Numbered from the stretch's first letter, positions 40,461 through 49,474 are shown. The stretch: DNA of 64,000 nt from Caulobacter sp. 602-2 (GCF_011043625.1 NZ_JAAKGT010000005.1:276195-340194); one strand, 5' to 3'. Translations and numbers: made by a program. The notes: generated by a model not told the origin, from the sequence alone.

Positions 40461-41564
40461 CTAGGCCTTCAGTCGCAGCACATTATCCACGACCCGCTCG
40501 GCCACCGGCAGCGGCGTGTCCACCGCCTGGCGCTGCACCAGGCAGCCGTACCAGCCCAGGCCCTTGTAGGTCTCGTAGCCCGGGGTCAGGGCGTAGCCGA
40601 TGGTGCGGTCGCCCTGGGCGTAGCTGCCCATCGTGCCGTGCGAGGTGTCGAGCTTGAAGCTGTCGGTCAGCACACCCTGGCCGTCCGACGCCGCCAGGAT
40701 CCGGTGGTTCTGGTCCAGCAGCAGCACGCGCGAACGGCTCTTTTCCTCGTCGGTCATGCGTACGCCGTCGACGATGGCCTGGGCCTGCGGGCGCCAGTCG
40801 AAATGCACGCCCAGTACGCCGATGACCTTGCCCCTGGCCTGGCCGCCCTCGCGGATCGCCGTTGCGTAGGTGGCGACCGGCGCCTCGTCCAGCAGCCGCT
40901 GACGGGCGATGTCGGCGACGGCGAAATCATCACCGCTCTTGGTGCGCAGCGCTTCCTGGAACCAACTGGCGTTGGCCACCGAGGCGCCCTGCACGCCGCG
41001 ATACCGGTCGGGCCGGCCGCTGGCGATCACGCGGCCCGCCGCGTCGCAGATCCACAGGTCCAGATAGACGGTGTAGGCGTCGAGAATGACCTTCAGGCGC
41101 TGGCTGGCGTAATCGGCCGCCTCGCGCGAGGGCGCCATGGCGCAGTCCACAACAGCGCTGTCGGTGGCCCACCAGCGCACGTCGCAGGTGCGCTCATAGA
41201 GGTTGCGGTCGATGATCTCGATGGCGTTCAAGGCCAGGTCGGCCAGGCGCTGGCCGCGCAGGTGCGACAGGATCGCCCCGCCGATCGCCGTCAGCTCGTC
41301 GAGGTCGGCGCGCACCTGGCTCTCCAGGGCCCCCGCCACCTCGTCGATCTGGGTCGAGATCTTCTTGAACTCCTCGGCCACGATGGCGAAGCCCTTGCCG
41401 GCCTCGCCCGCGCGGGCGGCGACGATCAGGGCGTTGATCGCCAGCATCTTGGCGGCGCGGTTGACGGTCGAGATCTCGCCGATCTTCTGCCCCGCCACCA
41501 CGCTCAGGCGCTCGGACAGGTCAAGGATGCGCTCCGGGCGGAGACTGGCTTCTTCGGCGGACAT
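40461..41564 (-). CDS. Soluble chemoreceptor-like protein with C-terminal Cache-type domain
   Basis: 367 residues from ATG 41564. Residues about 35-70 match the methyl-accepting signalling tip (AAKMLAINALIVAARAG, EAGKGFAIVAEEFKKIS). About residues 120-365 look like a sensory PDC/Cache domain: LDLWICDAAGRVIASG, a VANASWFQEAL segment, a GVLGVHFDW strand and RVLLLDQNHRILAAS. No signal peptide or membrane helix is seen. Normal receptors put the sensor first, in the periplasm; here the signalling tip is first and the sensor would be cytoplasmic. The signalling part is also far shorter than a full coiled-coil hairpin. It could be an accessory part of a chemosensory array or a stand-alone sensor. 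Confidence 0.8.
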   Translation of the reverse strand: MSAEEASLRPERILDLSERLSVVAGQKIGEISTVNRAAKMLAINALIVAARAGEAGKGFAIVAEEFKKISTQIDEVAGALESQVRADLDELTAIGGAILSHLRGQRLADLALNAIEIIDRNLYERTCDVRWWATDSAVVDCAMAPSREAADYASQRLKVILDAYTVYLDLWICDAAGRVIASGRPDRYRGVQGASVANASWFQEALRTKSGDDFAVADIARQRLLDEAPVATYATAIREGGQARGKVIGVLGVHFDWRPQAQAIVDGVRMTDEEKSRSRVLLLDQNHRILAASDGQGVLTDSFKLDTSHGTMGSYAQGDRTIGYALTPGYETYKGLGWYGCLVQRQAVDTPLPVAERVVDNVLRLKA

Positions 41565-41881
41565 GGCGTGCTTCCCCCCCGGGACGCGAATCGACGGCAA
41601 TCCGGTAAGGTTGACACCAGCGTCAGGTTCGACCGCCCATTTTCGGAAGAAAACTTCGCCTGGCGAGGCCCGGCCGCAATGCGCCTGCCAGGTTCGCCCG
41701 GATTTCGAGCACGAATTGATCAGGCGAGCGGCAATCCCCTGCTCGTCATAGGGTTACCGTCACGCGCCGTCGGCAGGCCATTCCGAATGACACCGGTGGA
41801 CATTTTCAGATCTCCCGGGCAGGGTCGAACCATCCGGACGATGCGCGACCGACGCTCGCCGGCCTCGGGGAGAACCGCATC
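41565..41881. other. Divergent intergenic region, no gene seen
   Basis: 317 bp between the chemoreceptor-like gene and the pectate lyase gene. It must hold both promoters. TTGACA occurs at 41610-41615 on the plus strand but has no good -10 at the right distance. GGGGAG before 41882 is the pectate lyase ribosome binding site. I see no repeat family or RNA here. Confidence 0.5.
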
Positions 41882-43246
41882 ATGATCCGCCGCCCTTCGC
41901 GCCGCCTGCTCGCCGGCGCCGCCGCCCTCGCCCTCCTGGGCCTCGCCGGCCAGGCCGCCGCCCAGACCCTGGCCTTCCCCGGCGCCGAGGGTGCGGGCCG
42001 GCTCTCGCAGGGCGGCCGCGGCGGGGCGGTGATCAAGGTGACCAACCTGAACGACGCCGGTCCCGGCTCGCTGCGCGCCGCCGTCGAGGCCAAGGGCCCG
42101 CGCACCGTCGTCTTCGAGGTCTCCGGCACGATCCAGCTGAAGTCGGACCTGAAGATCAGCGAGCCGCGCATCACCATCGCCGGCCAGACCGCGCCCGGCG
42201 GCGGGATCACCCTGCGCGACCACACCCTGGTCGTCTCGGCCGACGACGTGGTCATCCGCTTCATCCGCTCGCGCCTGGGCGATGAGAGCAAGACCGAGAG
42301 CGACGCCATCTGGATCAACAACGGCCGGCGGATCATCCTCGACCACGTCTCGGCCAGCTGGTCGGTGGACGAGACCCTGTCGGCCTCGGCCCGCTATGGC
42401 GAAGAGGGCCAGGGCTTCTTCGACCTGACCGTCCAGTGGTCGATCATCGCCGAGTCCATGGCCCGGTCGCTGCATGCCAAGGGCGACCACGGCTACGGCA
42501 GCCTGATCCGCGGCGGCAAGGGCTCGAGGATCAGCTTCCATCACAATCTGTGGGCCAACCACATGGCCCGCATGCCGCGCCCCGGCAACTACGACGGCCC
42601 CGACAAGGACCCCGTCGGGGCCCTGTTCGATTTCCGCTCCAACGTCTTCTACAACTGGGGCAAGGGCTATGCCGGCTACGACGCCGACAAGGCGGCGGTC
42701 GTCGCCTACAACTTCGTCGACAACGCCTACATCATGGGCCCGCAGAGCACCAAGGCGGTGGCCTTCCAGGAGAGCAACGGCCTGGCCCGGGCCTACTTCG
42801 CCGGCAACAGCATGCTCACCAACATTCCCGCCGATCCTTGGAGCCTGGTGACCTTCACCATCCCCGAGCCGGCCGGCTATCGCCTGCCCGCGCCGGTCGA
42901 GGTCGGCCCGGTCAGGCCCGAGCCCGCGCCGCTGGCCTATGAGCGGGTGCTGGCCGACGCCGGCGCCTCGGTGTTCCGCGACAGCGTCGACGCCCGCGTC
43001 GTCGCCGGCGTGCGCGACCGCACCGGCAAGGTCATCAACAGCCAGAACGACGTCGGCGGCTGGCCCGCCCTCCCCGCCGGCAAGCCGGCCAGGGACAGCG
43101 ACGGCGACGGGATCCCCGACGCCTGGGAGAAGGCCCACGGCCTCGACCCGAAGACCGCCGCCGACGGCGCGGCGCCGGCCAAGGACGGCTCGGGCTACAC
43201 CAATCTCGAACTCTATCTCGCCGCGGCGGCCGCCCGGCGCGGCTAA
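41882..43246 (+). CDS. Secreted pectate lyase, polysaccharide lyase family 1-like
   Basis: 454 residues, signal peptide ending near GQAAAQ (about 1-28). The right-handed beta-helix typical of PL1 is evident: FPGAEGAGRLSQGGRGG, VFEVSGTIQL, ITIAGQTAPGGGITL, ILDHVSASWSVDET, SFHHNLWANHMARMPRP (the HHN..RMPR active-site region) and FRSNVFYNWG. It would cut polygalacturonate by beta-elimination outside the inner membrane. A C-terminal DSDGDGIPDAWEKAHGLDP segment is a calcium-binding dockerin/thrombospondin-3-like motif. A TonB receptor gene converges from the right and may import products. Confidence 0.88.
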   Translation: MIRRPSRRLLAGAAALALLGLAGQAAAQTLAFPGAEGAGRLSQGGRGGAVIKVTNLNDAGPGSLRAAVEAKGPRTVVFEVSGTIQLKSDLKISEPRITIAGQTAPGGGITLRDHTLVVSADDVVIRFIRSRLGDESKTESDAIWINNGRRIILDHVSASWSVDETLSASARYGEEGQGFFDLTVQWSIIAESMARSLHAKGDHGYGSLIRGGKGSRISFHHNLWANHMARMPRPGNYDGPDKDPVGALFDFRSNVFYNWGKGYAGYDADKAAVVAYNFVDNAYIMGPQSTKAVAFQESNGLARAYFAGNSMLTNIPADPWSLVTFTIPEPAGYRLPAPVEVGPVRPEPAPLAYERVLADAGASVFRDSVDARVVAGVRDRTGKVINSQNDVGGWPALPAGKPARDSDGDGIPDAWEKAHGLDPKTAADGAAPAKDGSGYTNLELYLAAAAARRG

Positions 43247-43271
43247 ACCCCGGGAAACACCCAGAACGCAG

Positions 43272-43301
43272 AAAGCCGGCGACCGCGAGGCCGCCGGCTT
43301 T
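43272..43301. terminator. Bidirectional terminator between pectate lyase and TonB receptor
   Basis: AAAGCCGGCG (43272-43281) pairs perfectly with CGCCGGCTTT (43292-43301), loop of 10. A-rich on one side and T-rich on the other, placed between two convergent genes. Confidence 0.8.
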
Positions 43302-43348
43302 CGAAACGCCAGGTCCGGCGCGCCCCTCGCGGAGCGCGCCGTCCAGGA

Positions 43349-46288
43349 TCAGTAGCGCAGGCGCGCGTTCAGGAAGAACACGCGGCCAAGCACGTCGTAG
43401 ACGGCCGGGTAGCCGCTGTTCGACGGCGAGGCGTTGCCGCCCAGGATCGGGTAGGCTTCCTGGGTCAGGTTCTTGACGCCGCCGGTGAAGGCCAGGTTGT
43501 CGTTGACGTCCCAGTCGGCCGACAGGTCGAAGTAGTTCTTCGGGCCGATTTCCTCGACCGTGTAACGGGTCGTCGGAGCGTCGTCGATCACGTCGTCCAG
43601 GTAGTTCCAGACCAGGTTCACGCCGAACTGCTTGAAGCGCCAGTTGGCCGAGGTGCTCAGCTTGTGACGCGGCAGCGGGTTGACGCCGGCGCCCGAGCAA
43701 CGCGTGCCGAACTTGTCGGCGCACTTGATCGGCTGCGAGATCTCGTCCGGGATGATCGTGTACTCCCAGGTGTTGGTGTACAGCGAGCGGACCGCGAGCG
43801 AGCCCCAGTTGGGCAGGCCGATGTCTTCCAGTTGCGTGCGGTAGGTAACGCCCAGGTCGAAGCCTTCGAGGTTACGCGCAGCGACGTTCTGGTTGATCGA
43901 CGAGACGTAGTCGATCGAGCCGTTGCCGAGGCGGTTGATGGCCTGGCAGTAGGGCGAGTTCGGGTTGCCGTTGACGATCGGGCCGTAGCAGACCGCCATC
44001 AGGTTGGCCGTGCCGCCGCCGAAGGTGTCGATGGCGTCCTTCAGCTCGATCTTGAAGTAGTCGAGGGTGAACGACAGGCCCGAGGCGAACGACGGGGTGT
44101 AGACGACGCCGACCGTGGTCGTTTCGCCCTTTTCCGGCTTCAGGTTCGGGTTGCCGCCCGACAGGGTCTGGGTCTGCTGGTTGGCGTTCAGCACACCGAC
44201 CTGCGAGGCCGCGACGCCCGAATTGATACAGGCCTGACGGACCTGAGCGTTCGGGTTGGCGCGAGCCGAGCACGGGTCGGTCGAGGTCGGGAAGCCGTTG
44301 CTCTGCGGAGCGTACAGTTCGCCGATCGACGGAGCGCGGATGGCGCTGTTGTACGACACGCGCAGCATCAGGTCGTCGAAGGGCTTCCAGGTGCCGGCGA
44401 CCTTGTAGGTCTTCACCGGATCCGGCTGGGTCGTGTAGTCCGAGATACGACCGGCCAGTTCCAGGTCCAGCGACTTGACGAACGGCAGGTCCTTCAGGAT
44501 CGGCACGGCCAGTTCGGCGTAGGCTTCGTAGACGTCGAAGCGACCCGAGACGGGCGGGCTGGCGTTGAAGCCGGTCAGGTTGCCGGTCGCCAGGTCCTGG
44601 CTGGGGTTGAAGGCGAAGTCTTCGGCGCGGTATTCGCCGCCGACGGCGAAGCCGATCGGACCAGCGGGCAGCGAGAAGAAGTTGCTGGTGTCGCCGTAGA
44701 AGTTCAGGCCCGCGTAGAGCTGCTCGTAGTCTTGCGACGAGTTGATGCGGGTCTTGATGAAGTTCGCCGCGGCGGCCGAGATGTTGCCTTGGCCGAACAG
44801 GTTGATCGGCACGCAGCCGCCCGACGGATCAAGACAGCCGGTGCCCGAGGCGTTCAGCAGCAGGGCCTGCTGGATGCGGGCCAGGCTGGTGTCGCCCAGC
44901 AGCGAGTTGCTGCCGTGGGTGTTGCCGTACTGGAAGTAGCTGTCGAAGCCGCCGTTGATGCCTTCGATCTCGCCCTTCAGGCCCAGTTGGACCTGGAAGC
45001 CGCTGAAGTCGAAGCGCGAGATACGCGGGCCGACTTCCGACAGGCGGCGGTTGAACACGCCGGTGACGGTGTCGTAGAGGCCGTCGCCGTCGCTGTCGAC
45101 GTCGGTGAAGGTGCCGGCGGTCCACGAGGCGCTCGACGGGATCGTGTAGGCGGTGCTCGAACCCAGGCTGTTCAGCGCGGTCTTGGCCGCGGCCGTCAGG
45201 AACGGGTTGTTGTCCAGCGTGAAGCGGAACGTGCGGTTGCCGATCGGCGTCGGAGCCAGCTGGGTGATGACCTTGCTGCTGACGAAGTTGCCCTTGGCGT
45301 AGGCGGTCAGGCCCGGCTTGATCTCATAGCTGGCCAGCGAGGTGACCGAGTAGCGCTCTTGCGGGGTCTGGACGTAGTTGACCGGCGCGAAGTTGTAGGT
45401 GTCGGTGTTGGCGTTGTAGAGGCGCACGTTGCCGTCCGTCAGGAACAGCGCGGTGTTGGCCGAGTTGTTGGCCACGCCCGGCAGGGTCACGAAGCGACCC
45501 GAAACGAACGAGCCGACCTGACCCGGTTCGTTCGAACCCGAACCGCTGGGGACCAGGCCCGTGCGGGTGGCGTTGTCGCCCCAGGCGGTGCTGAGCATGC
45601 CGCCGCGCTCGCCCTGGGTCAGGGCTTCACGCTTGTTGTAGCCGAGGCTGAGGACGACGTTGCCCTTCTTGTCGCCGCCGAAGTTGGCGCCGAAGGTCAT
45701 CGAGCCCGAGTAGATCGGGGCTTCGCCCTTGTCGGTGGCCTGGTAGCCGGCCGACACTTCCATGCCTTCGAAGTCGTCCTTCAGGATGAAGTTGACGACG
45801 CCGGCGATGGCGTCCGAGCCGTAAACGGCCGAACCGCCGCCCGACAGCACTTCGATGCGCTTGATCAGGGCCGGCGGGATCAGGTTGATGTCGACGCTGC
45901 CGGCTTGGGTGGTCGGCGTCTGGCGCTTGCCGTCCACGAGCACCAGGGTGCGGTTGGAGCCGAGGCCGCGCAGGCTGACGGTGGCCGTGCCGTTGCTGCC
46001 GTTGTTGACCGTCGAGGTGATGCCCGGGACGGCTTGCGGCAGGGTGTTGATCAGGTTTTCGGTGTTCACCACGCCCGACTGCTGCAGTTCCTTTTCGCCG
46101 ACGGCGGCGACGGGGCTGCTGGAGGTCAGGTCAGGACGCGCGATGCGCGAACCGGTGACGACGATTTCCTCGACCGCGGCAGGTTCTTCCTGCGCGAAAG
46201 CCGGCGAGGCCACCACGACCGGCGCGATCACGCCGCAGAGCAGGGTGGACGCAAGCAAACGCTTACGCATGGACAAGGCGTGCAACAT
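43349..46288 (-). CDS. TonB-dependent outer-membrane receptor
   Basis: 979 residues from ATG 46288 (GGAGG 5 bases upstream). Signal peptide ends near SPAFAQ. The TonB-box-like VEEIVVTGSRIARPDL is followed by the plug (SLRGLGSNRTLVLVDGKR, IKRIEVLSGGGSAVYGSDAIAGVVNFI) and a long barrel ending in FFLNARLRY. This large, Asn/Gly-rich type is common in Caulobacter and often takes up carbohydrates or peptides. The convergent pectate lyase suggests, without proving, an oligogalacturonide ligand. Codon use is visibly less GC-extreme than its neighbours, as expected of an abundant protein. Confidence 0.93.
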   Translation of the reverse strand: MLHALSMRKRLLASTLLCGVIAPVVVASPAFAQEEPAAVEEIVVTGSRIARPDLTSSSPVAAVGEKELQQSGVVNTENLINTLPQAVPGITSTVNNGSNGTATVSLRGLGSNRTLVLVDGKRQTPTTQAGSVDINLIPPALIKRIEVLSGGGSAVYGSDAIAGVVNFILKDDFEGMEVSAGYQATDKGEAPIYSGSMTFGANFGGDKKGNVVLSLGYNKREALTQGERGGMLSTAWGDNATRTGLVPSGSGSNEPGQVGSFVSGRFVTLPGVANNSANTALFLTDGNVRLYNANTDTYNFAPVNYVQTPQERYSVTSLASYEIKPGLTAYAKGNFVSSKVITQLAPTPIGNRTFRFTLDNNPFLTAAAKTALNSLGSSTAYTIPSSASWTAGTFTDVDSDGDGLYDTVTGVFNRRLSEVGPRISRFDFSGFQVQLGLKGEIEGINGGFDSYFQYGNTHGSNSLLGDTSLARIQQALLLNASGTGCLDPSGGCVPINLFGQGNISAAAANFIKTRINSSQDYEQLYAGLNFYGDTSNFFSLPAGPIGFAVGGEYRAEDFAFNPSQDLATGNLTGFNASPPVSGRFDVYEAYAELAVPILKDLPFVKSLDLELAGRISDYTTQPDPVKTYKVAGTWKPFDDLMLRVSYNSAIRAPSIGELYAPQSNGFPTSTDPCSARANPNAQVRQACINSGVAASQVGVLNANQQTQTLSGGNPNLKPEKGETTTVGVVYTPSFASGLSFTLDYFKIELKDAIDTFGGGTANLMAVCYGPIVNGNPNSPYCQAINRLGNGSIDYVSSINQNVAARNLEGFDLGVTYRTQLEDIGLPNWGSLAVRSLYTNTWEYTIIPDEISQPIKCADKFGTRCSGAGVNPLPRHKLSTSANWRFKQFGVNLVWNYLDDVIDDAPTTRYTVEEIGPKNYFDLSADWDVNDNLAFTGGVKNLTQEAYPILGGNASPSNSGYPAVYDVLGRVFFLNARLRY

Positions 46289-46906
46289 CAAACCTCCAAA
46301 ACATATCGCAGCGCCGCTCGTGTTCCCCCGTGCGGCGCATTTTTGCCCCCCCGCGTCGGGCTCGAAGCGGGTCTGCGCCATGAACGTCGTTTGCCGAACT
46401 GGGGTCAATCTTGCCCTGATGGATCGGATTACATTTGGTTCACACTGTAACAAAAGGGACGCACTCCGCCCCAAACGCGCCACACATTGCTGCGTTTTCG
46501 CCCATTATGGTCGAACAAGTCCTGGAAATGTTTCTAGAACAGAAACAATTCATATCGATAATCGACCAATGCCCGCGACCAAGTCGGCTTGAGCATCATC
46601 GGCAATTTGTTCCAGCTTTGCCGGTAAGAATTCGATCAATTGTTGTGTTGTCGACGGTATACGAAAACTCGCGTTCGCCAGTTTTCAACTCAAAAGCACG
46701 CAATGGATAACATTGCAATTTGGTAATCCGCCGTCATTCACCGAAGCCGCCGGCCTGACGCCGTGAAGGCGAGGCGCCCGTTTTTTCGGCGCCCGACATA
46801 TGACGCTTGCCGGGGGTGATTGAACCGGCGAACGTCGATCTGTTAGCTAGAACCCGTCGTCGCCCTCGCCGCGACGGGGGAGATTCGCCGTGAACCACGC
46901 CGCCCG
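46289..46906. other. Long divergent regulatory region, locally AT-rich
   Basis: 618 bp between the TonB receptor and the 2OG oxygenase genes, with no credible gene. About 46500-46740 is much richer in A+T than its surroundings. Symmetric sites include GTTTC-tagaaca-GAAAC (46530-46546, containing TTCTAGAA) and GCAATG-gataa-CATTGC (46700-46716). They are candidate operators for either gene. Confidence 0.5.
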
Positions 46907-46910
46907 ATGA
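46890..46910 (+). CDS. Six-codon upstream reading frame coupled to the 2OG oxygenase
   Basis: GTG AAC CAC GCC GCC CGA TGA. GGGGGAG (46876-46882) is 7 bases before the GTG, a good ribosome binding site. The main gene's ATG at 46907 has no site of its own at proper spacing and overlaps this TGA as ATGA. The peptide MNHAAR itself probably has no function; the frame would load ribosomes for the downstream gene. Confidence 0.45.
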   Translation: MNHAAR

Positions 46911-47650
46911 CGGCCCTCAAGCCCGCCTTGCGCATCCGCGCGGATCTCGACCCTTCGTCGTACGCCGAAACCTTCGCCCGCGAGGGCGTCGTGCAGATTC
47001 CCGTGTTCCTGCAGCCGATCGACGCCGAAGCCGCCGGCGACCTGCTGGACGCCGTCTCCTCGTGGGCGATCGTCGCCCCCGACGAGAAGAACGAGACGCT
47101 GGTCATCACCAACGAGGCCATCCGCAAGTTCGGCGACGCGGCCGTGCGCCAGTTCCTGCAGAGCGCGCTGAAGCGCGCCTCGCGCGGGTTCTCGTTCATT
47201 CACCTGTCCTACCCGCTGCAGGATGAGTACGCGCGAGACCCCTCCCCGTCCGTCCACGCCCTCACCGAACTGGCGCAGAGCCGGGCGTTCCTCGACTTCG
47301 GGGCGAAGGTGATCGGCGCGCCGCACGTCGCCGGCGTTCGCGTGCAGGCGTCGAACTACCGCCCGGGCGACTTCCTCACCCTGCATGACGACAAGCACGG
47401 CCGCGACACGCGCCTGGCCGCCTTCACCCTGGGCTTCACGCGCGGATGGCGGCCCGACTGGGGCGGCCAGCTGCTGTTCCACGACACCGACGGCCAGATC
47501 GAGCGCGGCTTCATGCCCGGCTTCAACGTGCTGACCCTGTTCAAGGTGCCCCGCCAGCACTCGGTGGCGCCGGTCGCCGCCTATGCCGCCGCCAAGCGCC
47601 TGTCGATCACGGGCTGGCTGATCGACGACCCCCAAGGAGCGCCGCGATGA
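46907..47650 (+). CDS. 2-oxoglutarate/Fe(II) dioxygenase (prolyl-hydroxylase-like)
   Basis: 247 residues. The double-stranded beta-helix core has the iron facial triad H160-x-D162 (TLHDDK), distal H218 (VPRQHSV), and R231 (RLSITGW) for the 2-oxoglutarate carboxylate. This fits the PKHD / prolyl 4-hydroxylase group that oxidises protein or amino acid side chains. Target unknown. Such genes often sit beside TonB receptors, as here. The stop overlaps the next gene by 4 bp. Confidence 0.88.
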   Translation: MTALKPALRIRADLDPSSYAETFAREGVVQIPVFLQPIDAEAAGDLLDAVSSWAIVAPDEKNETLVITNEAIRKFGDAAVRQFLQSALKRASRGFSFIHLSYPLQDEYARDPSPSVHALTELAQSRAFLDFGAKVIGAPHVAGVRVQASNYRPGDFLTLHDDKHGRDTRLAAFTLGFTRGWRPDWGGQLLFHDTDGQIERGFMPGFNVLTLFKVPRQHSVAPVAAYAAAKRLSITGWLIDDPQGAPR

Positions 47651-48201
47651 ACCGCCTTTCCCTTCCTTCGCCCCGCGCGCTCGTCGCCACCGGCGTCGCC
47701 GCCGTCCTGGCGGTGGGCGCGGCCCAGGCCGCCGCCCCGGTCGTCCGCGACGTCGCCCCCGCCCTGAAGGCCCTGCTCGACTGCCGGGGCGTCGCCGAGA
47801 ACGACAAGCGCCTGGCCTGCTACGACGCGGCCGTCGACTCGATCACCGCCGCCGAGAAGAAGGGCGACGTCATCATCGTCGATCGCCAGCAGGCCCAGGC
47901 GGCCCGGCGCCAGGCCTTCGGCCTCGACCTTTCGGCCCTGTCGATCTTCGACCGCGGCGACAAGGCCGAGGAGGTCGACCGCATCGCGGGCGAGGTGACC
48001 AAGGCCGTCCGCGGCGCCGACGGCCGCTGGATCCTGACCCTCGCCGACGGCGCGACCTGGCGCCAGGCCGACGACCGCTCGCTGTCCTCGCCGCCCAAGG
48101 CGGGCTCGAAGGTCGAGATCCGCAAGGCCGCCGCCGGCAGCTACCTGATGAACATCGACGGACAGACCGCCGTCCGCGCGCGGCGGGTCGTCGGTCCCTG
48201 A
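47647..48201 (+). CDS. Exported hypothetical protein
   Basis: 184 residues with a signal peptide ending near AQAAA (about 1-30). The mature protein begins with a helical part containing LLDCRGVAENDKRLACYDAAVD; CRxx..RLxCYD resembles a short motif in envelope proteins of proteobacteria. A C-terminal beta-rich part follows (GRWILTLADGATWRQ, GSKVEIRKAAAGSYLMNIDG). Two cysteines in the first part could bond. It is translationally coupled to the 2OG oxygenase, which may mean a shared role. No function assigned. Confidence 0.75.
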   Translation: MNRLSLPSPRALVATGVAAVLAVGAAQAAAPVVRDVAPALKALLDCRGVAENDKRLACYDAAVDSITAAEKKGDVIIVDRQQAQAARRQAFGLDLSALSIFDRGDKAEEVDRIAGEVTKAVRGADGRWILTLADGATWRQADDRSLSSPPKAGSKVEIRKAAAGSYLMNIDGQTAVRARRVVGP

Positions 48202-48225
48202 CAGCACAGGCCGGGAGGCCAGCAG

Positions 48226-48588
48226 ATGATGAAGTACCTCGACACGGTTCGCGAACTGCTCGTCGCCTATCTCGTCATCCTGCTGGCCGCCGCCGGCGCC
48301 TATGCGTTCTTCGAGGGCAAGTCGTATCTCGACGCCATCTGGTGGGCCTGCGTGACGGCCACCACGGTCGGCTATGGCGACTTCTACCCGGCCACGCCCG
48401 GCGGACGGGTGGTCGCCGTGCTGCTGATGCACGTCACCCTGCTGCTGATCCTGCCGCTGTTGATCGGCACCATCTGCTCGCGCTGCATCAAGGACGCCAA
48501 CGAGTTCAGCCACACCGAGCAGGAAGAGATCAAGGCGACGCTCGCACGGCTGGAGGCGCGCCTCGCTGAGCTGTCGAAGCCGGACTAG
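48226..48588 (+). CDS. Two-TM potassium channel
   Basis: 120 residues. TM1 about 11-29, pore helix 35-46, selectivity filter TVGYGD (47-52), TM2 about 58-82, then a short cytoplasmic helix rich in Glu and Arg (EEIKATLARLEARLAELS) that could form a tetrameric coiled coil. There is no RCK or cyclic-nucleotide domain, so gating is not evident. The 3' end overlaps the cyclophilin gene by 4 bp, convergent. Confidence 0.9.
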   Translation: MMKYLDTVRELLVAYLVILLAAAGAYAFFEGKSYLDAIWWACVTATTVGYGDFYPATPGGRVVAVLLMHVTLLLILPLLIGTICSRCIKDANEFSHTEQEEIKATLARLEARLAELSKPD

Positions 48589-49199
48589 CCCATCCGCTTC
48601 ATGCTCAGGATCTGGACGGGGGCCTTCAGCATCTCGTCCTTCATCGCCTCGGTGTAGGCGGGGCCGCCGGTCGGCATGGCCAGGATCTTCTTCACGATCG
48701 GCAGGCCCTCGACGACAGTCCCAAAGGCGGCGAAGCCCAGATTGTCCCCTTTCGCGCCCGGATGGGCGTCGAGATACGGCATGGCGCTGGCGCAGATGAA
48801 GAAGTCGCACGTCGCCGTGCCCGGCGCGTTGCGGGCCATGGAGATCACGCCCGGCTTGTGGCGAATGCCGGTCTTGGTCGTGCTCTCGTGGGCGATCGGC
48901 GCGAAGCGGCGCGCCCGCTGCGGCGGCGCGCCCTGGATCGAGCCCGCGCCCTTCACGCCCTTGGTGCGCGAGGCCCGATAGAAGGTCCCGCCGTCATACT
49001 TCTTGGCGTCCACATAGCGCAGGAAGTTGGCCGAGGTGACCGGCGCCTTCTTGTCCTCCAGCTCGACGATGATCGTGCCCGCGCTGGTCTGGATGGCCAC
49101 GCGCGGCTTGCCGGCGGCCAAGGCCAGGCCCGGCGCGGCGACCATCAGGCCGGCGGCGCCGATCAGGGTGCGGCGGGCGATAAAGGGGGCGCGGCTCAT
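48585..49199 (-). CDS. Exported cyclophilin-type peptidyl-prolyl isomerase
   Basis: 204 residues. The N-terminus has IARRTLIGAAGLMVAAPGLALAAG, a signal sequence with a twin-arginine-like start. The cyclophilin domain follows: VAIQTSAGTIIVELEDKKAPVT, NFLRYVDAKKYDGGTFYR, GVISMARNAPGTATCDFFI and FAAFGTVVEGLPIVKKI. It catalyses proline isomerisation in periplasmic folding. The catalytic Arg corresponds to the R in TFYRASR. Confidence 0.9.
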   Translation of the reverse strand: MSRAPFIARRTLIGAAGLMVAAPGLALAAGKPRVAIQTSAGTIIVELEDKKAPVTSANFLRYVDAKKYDGGTFYRASRTKGVKGAGSIQGAPPQRARRFAPIAHESTTKTGIRHKPGVISMARNAPGTATCDFFICASAMPYLDAHPGAKGDNLGFAAFGTVVEGLPIVKKILAMPTGGPAYTEAMKDEMLKAPVQILSMKRMG

Positions 49200-49261
49200 G
49201 CTGGTGACGTCTCCTGTGGCGCCCTGCTGGCTTAGCGGCCCCGCGCCGCGCCGTCGACCGC

Positions 49262-49474
49262 TCAGAACGGCCCGCGGGTCACCCGGTCATAGGCCCATCG
49301 CAGCAGTAGGCTGCGTACGGCCCAGGCCAGTCCGGCGAAGACGGCCACGCCCAGGACGAGCAGGACCATGATGATCCGTCCCTCGGCGTCGCCCTCGGCC
49401 ACGAAGAACACACGCATCAGGACGGGAAAGCCAACGGCCCCCAGCGTCGCGCCGAAGGCCTTGAGGAAGGACAT
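49262..49474 (-). CDS. Small membrane protein
   Basis: 70 residues from ATG 49474 (or 82 from GTG 49510). Two hydrophobic helices, about 4-22 and 31-52 of the short form, with a short acidic loop GDAEGR between and a basic end (LLRWAYDRVTRG). No family recognised. It follows the 5-oxoprolinase gene by 9-45 bp on the same strand. Confidence 0.6.
   Translation of the reverse strand: MSFLKAFGATLGAVGFPVLMRVFFVAEGDAEGRIIMVLLVLGVAVFAGLAWAVRSLLLRWAYDRVTRGPF

Noticed and set aside
43664..46450. A plus-strand open frame of more than 900 codons
   Set aside because: Antisense of the TonB receptor at 43349-46288, with no recognisable domain and odd composition.
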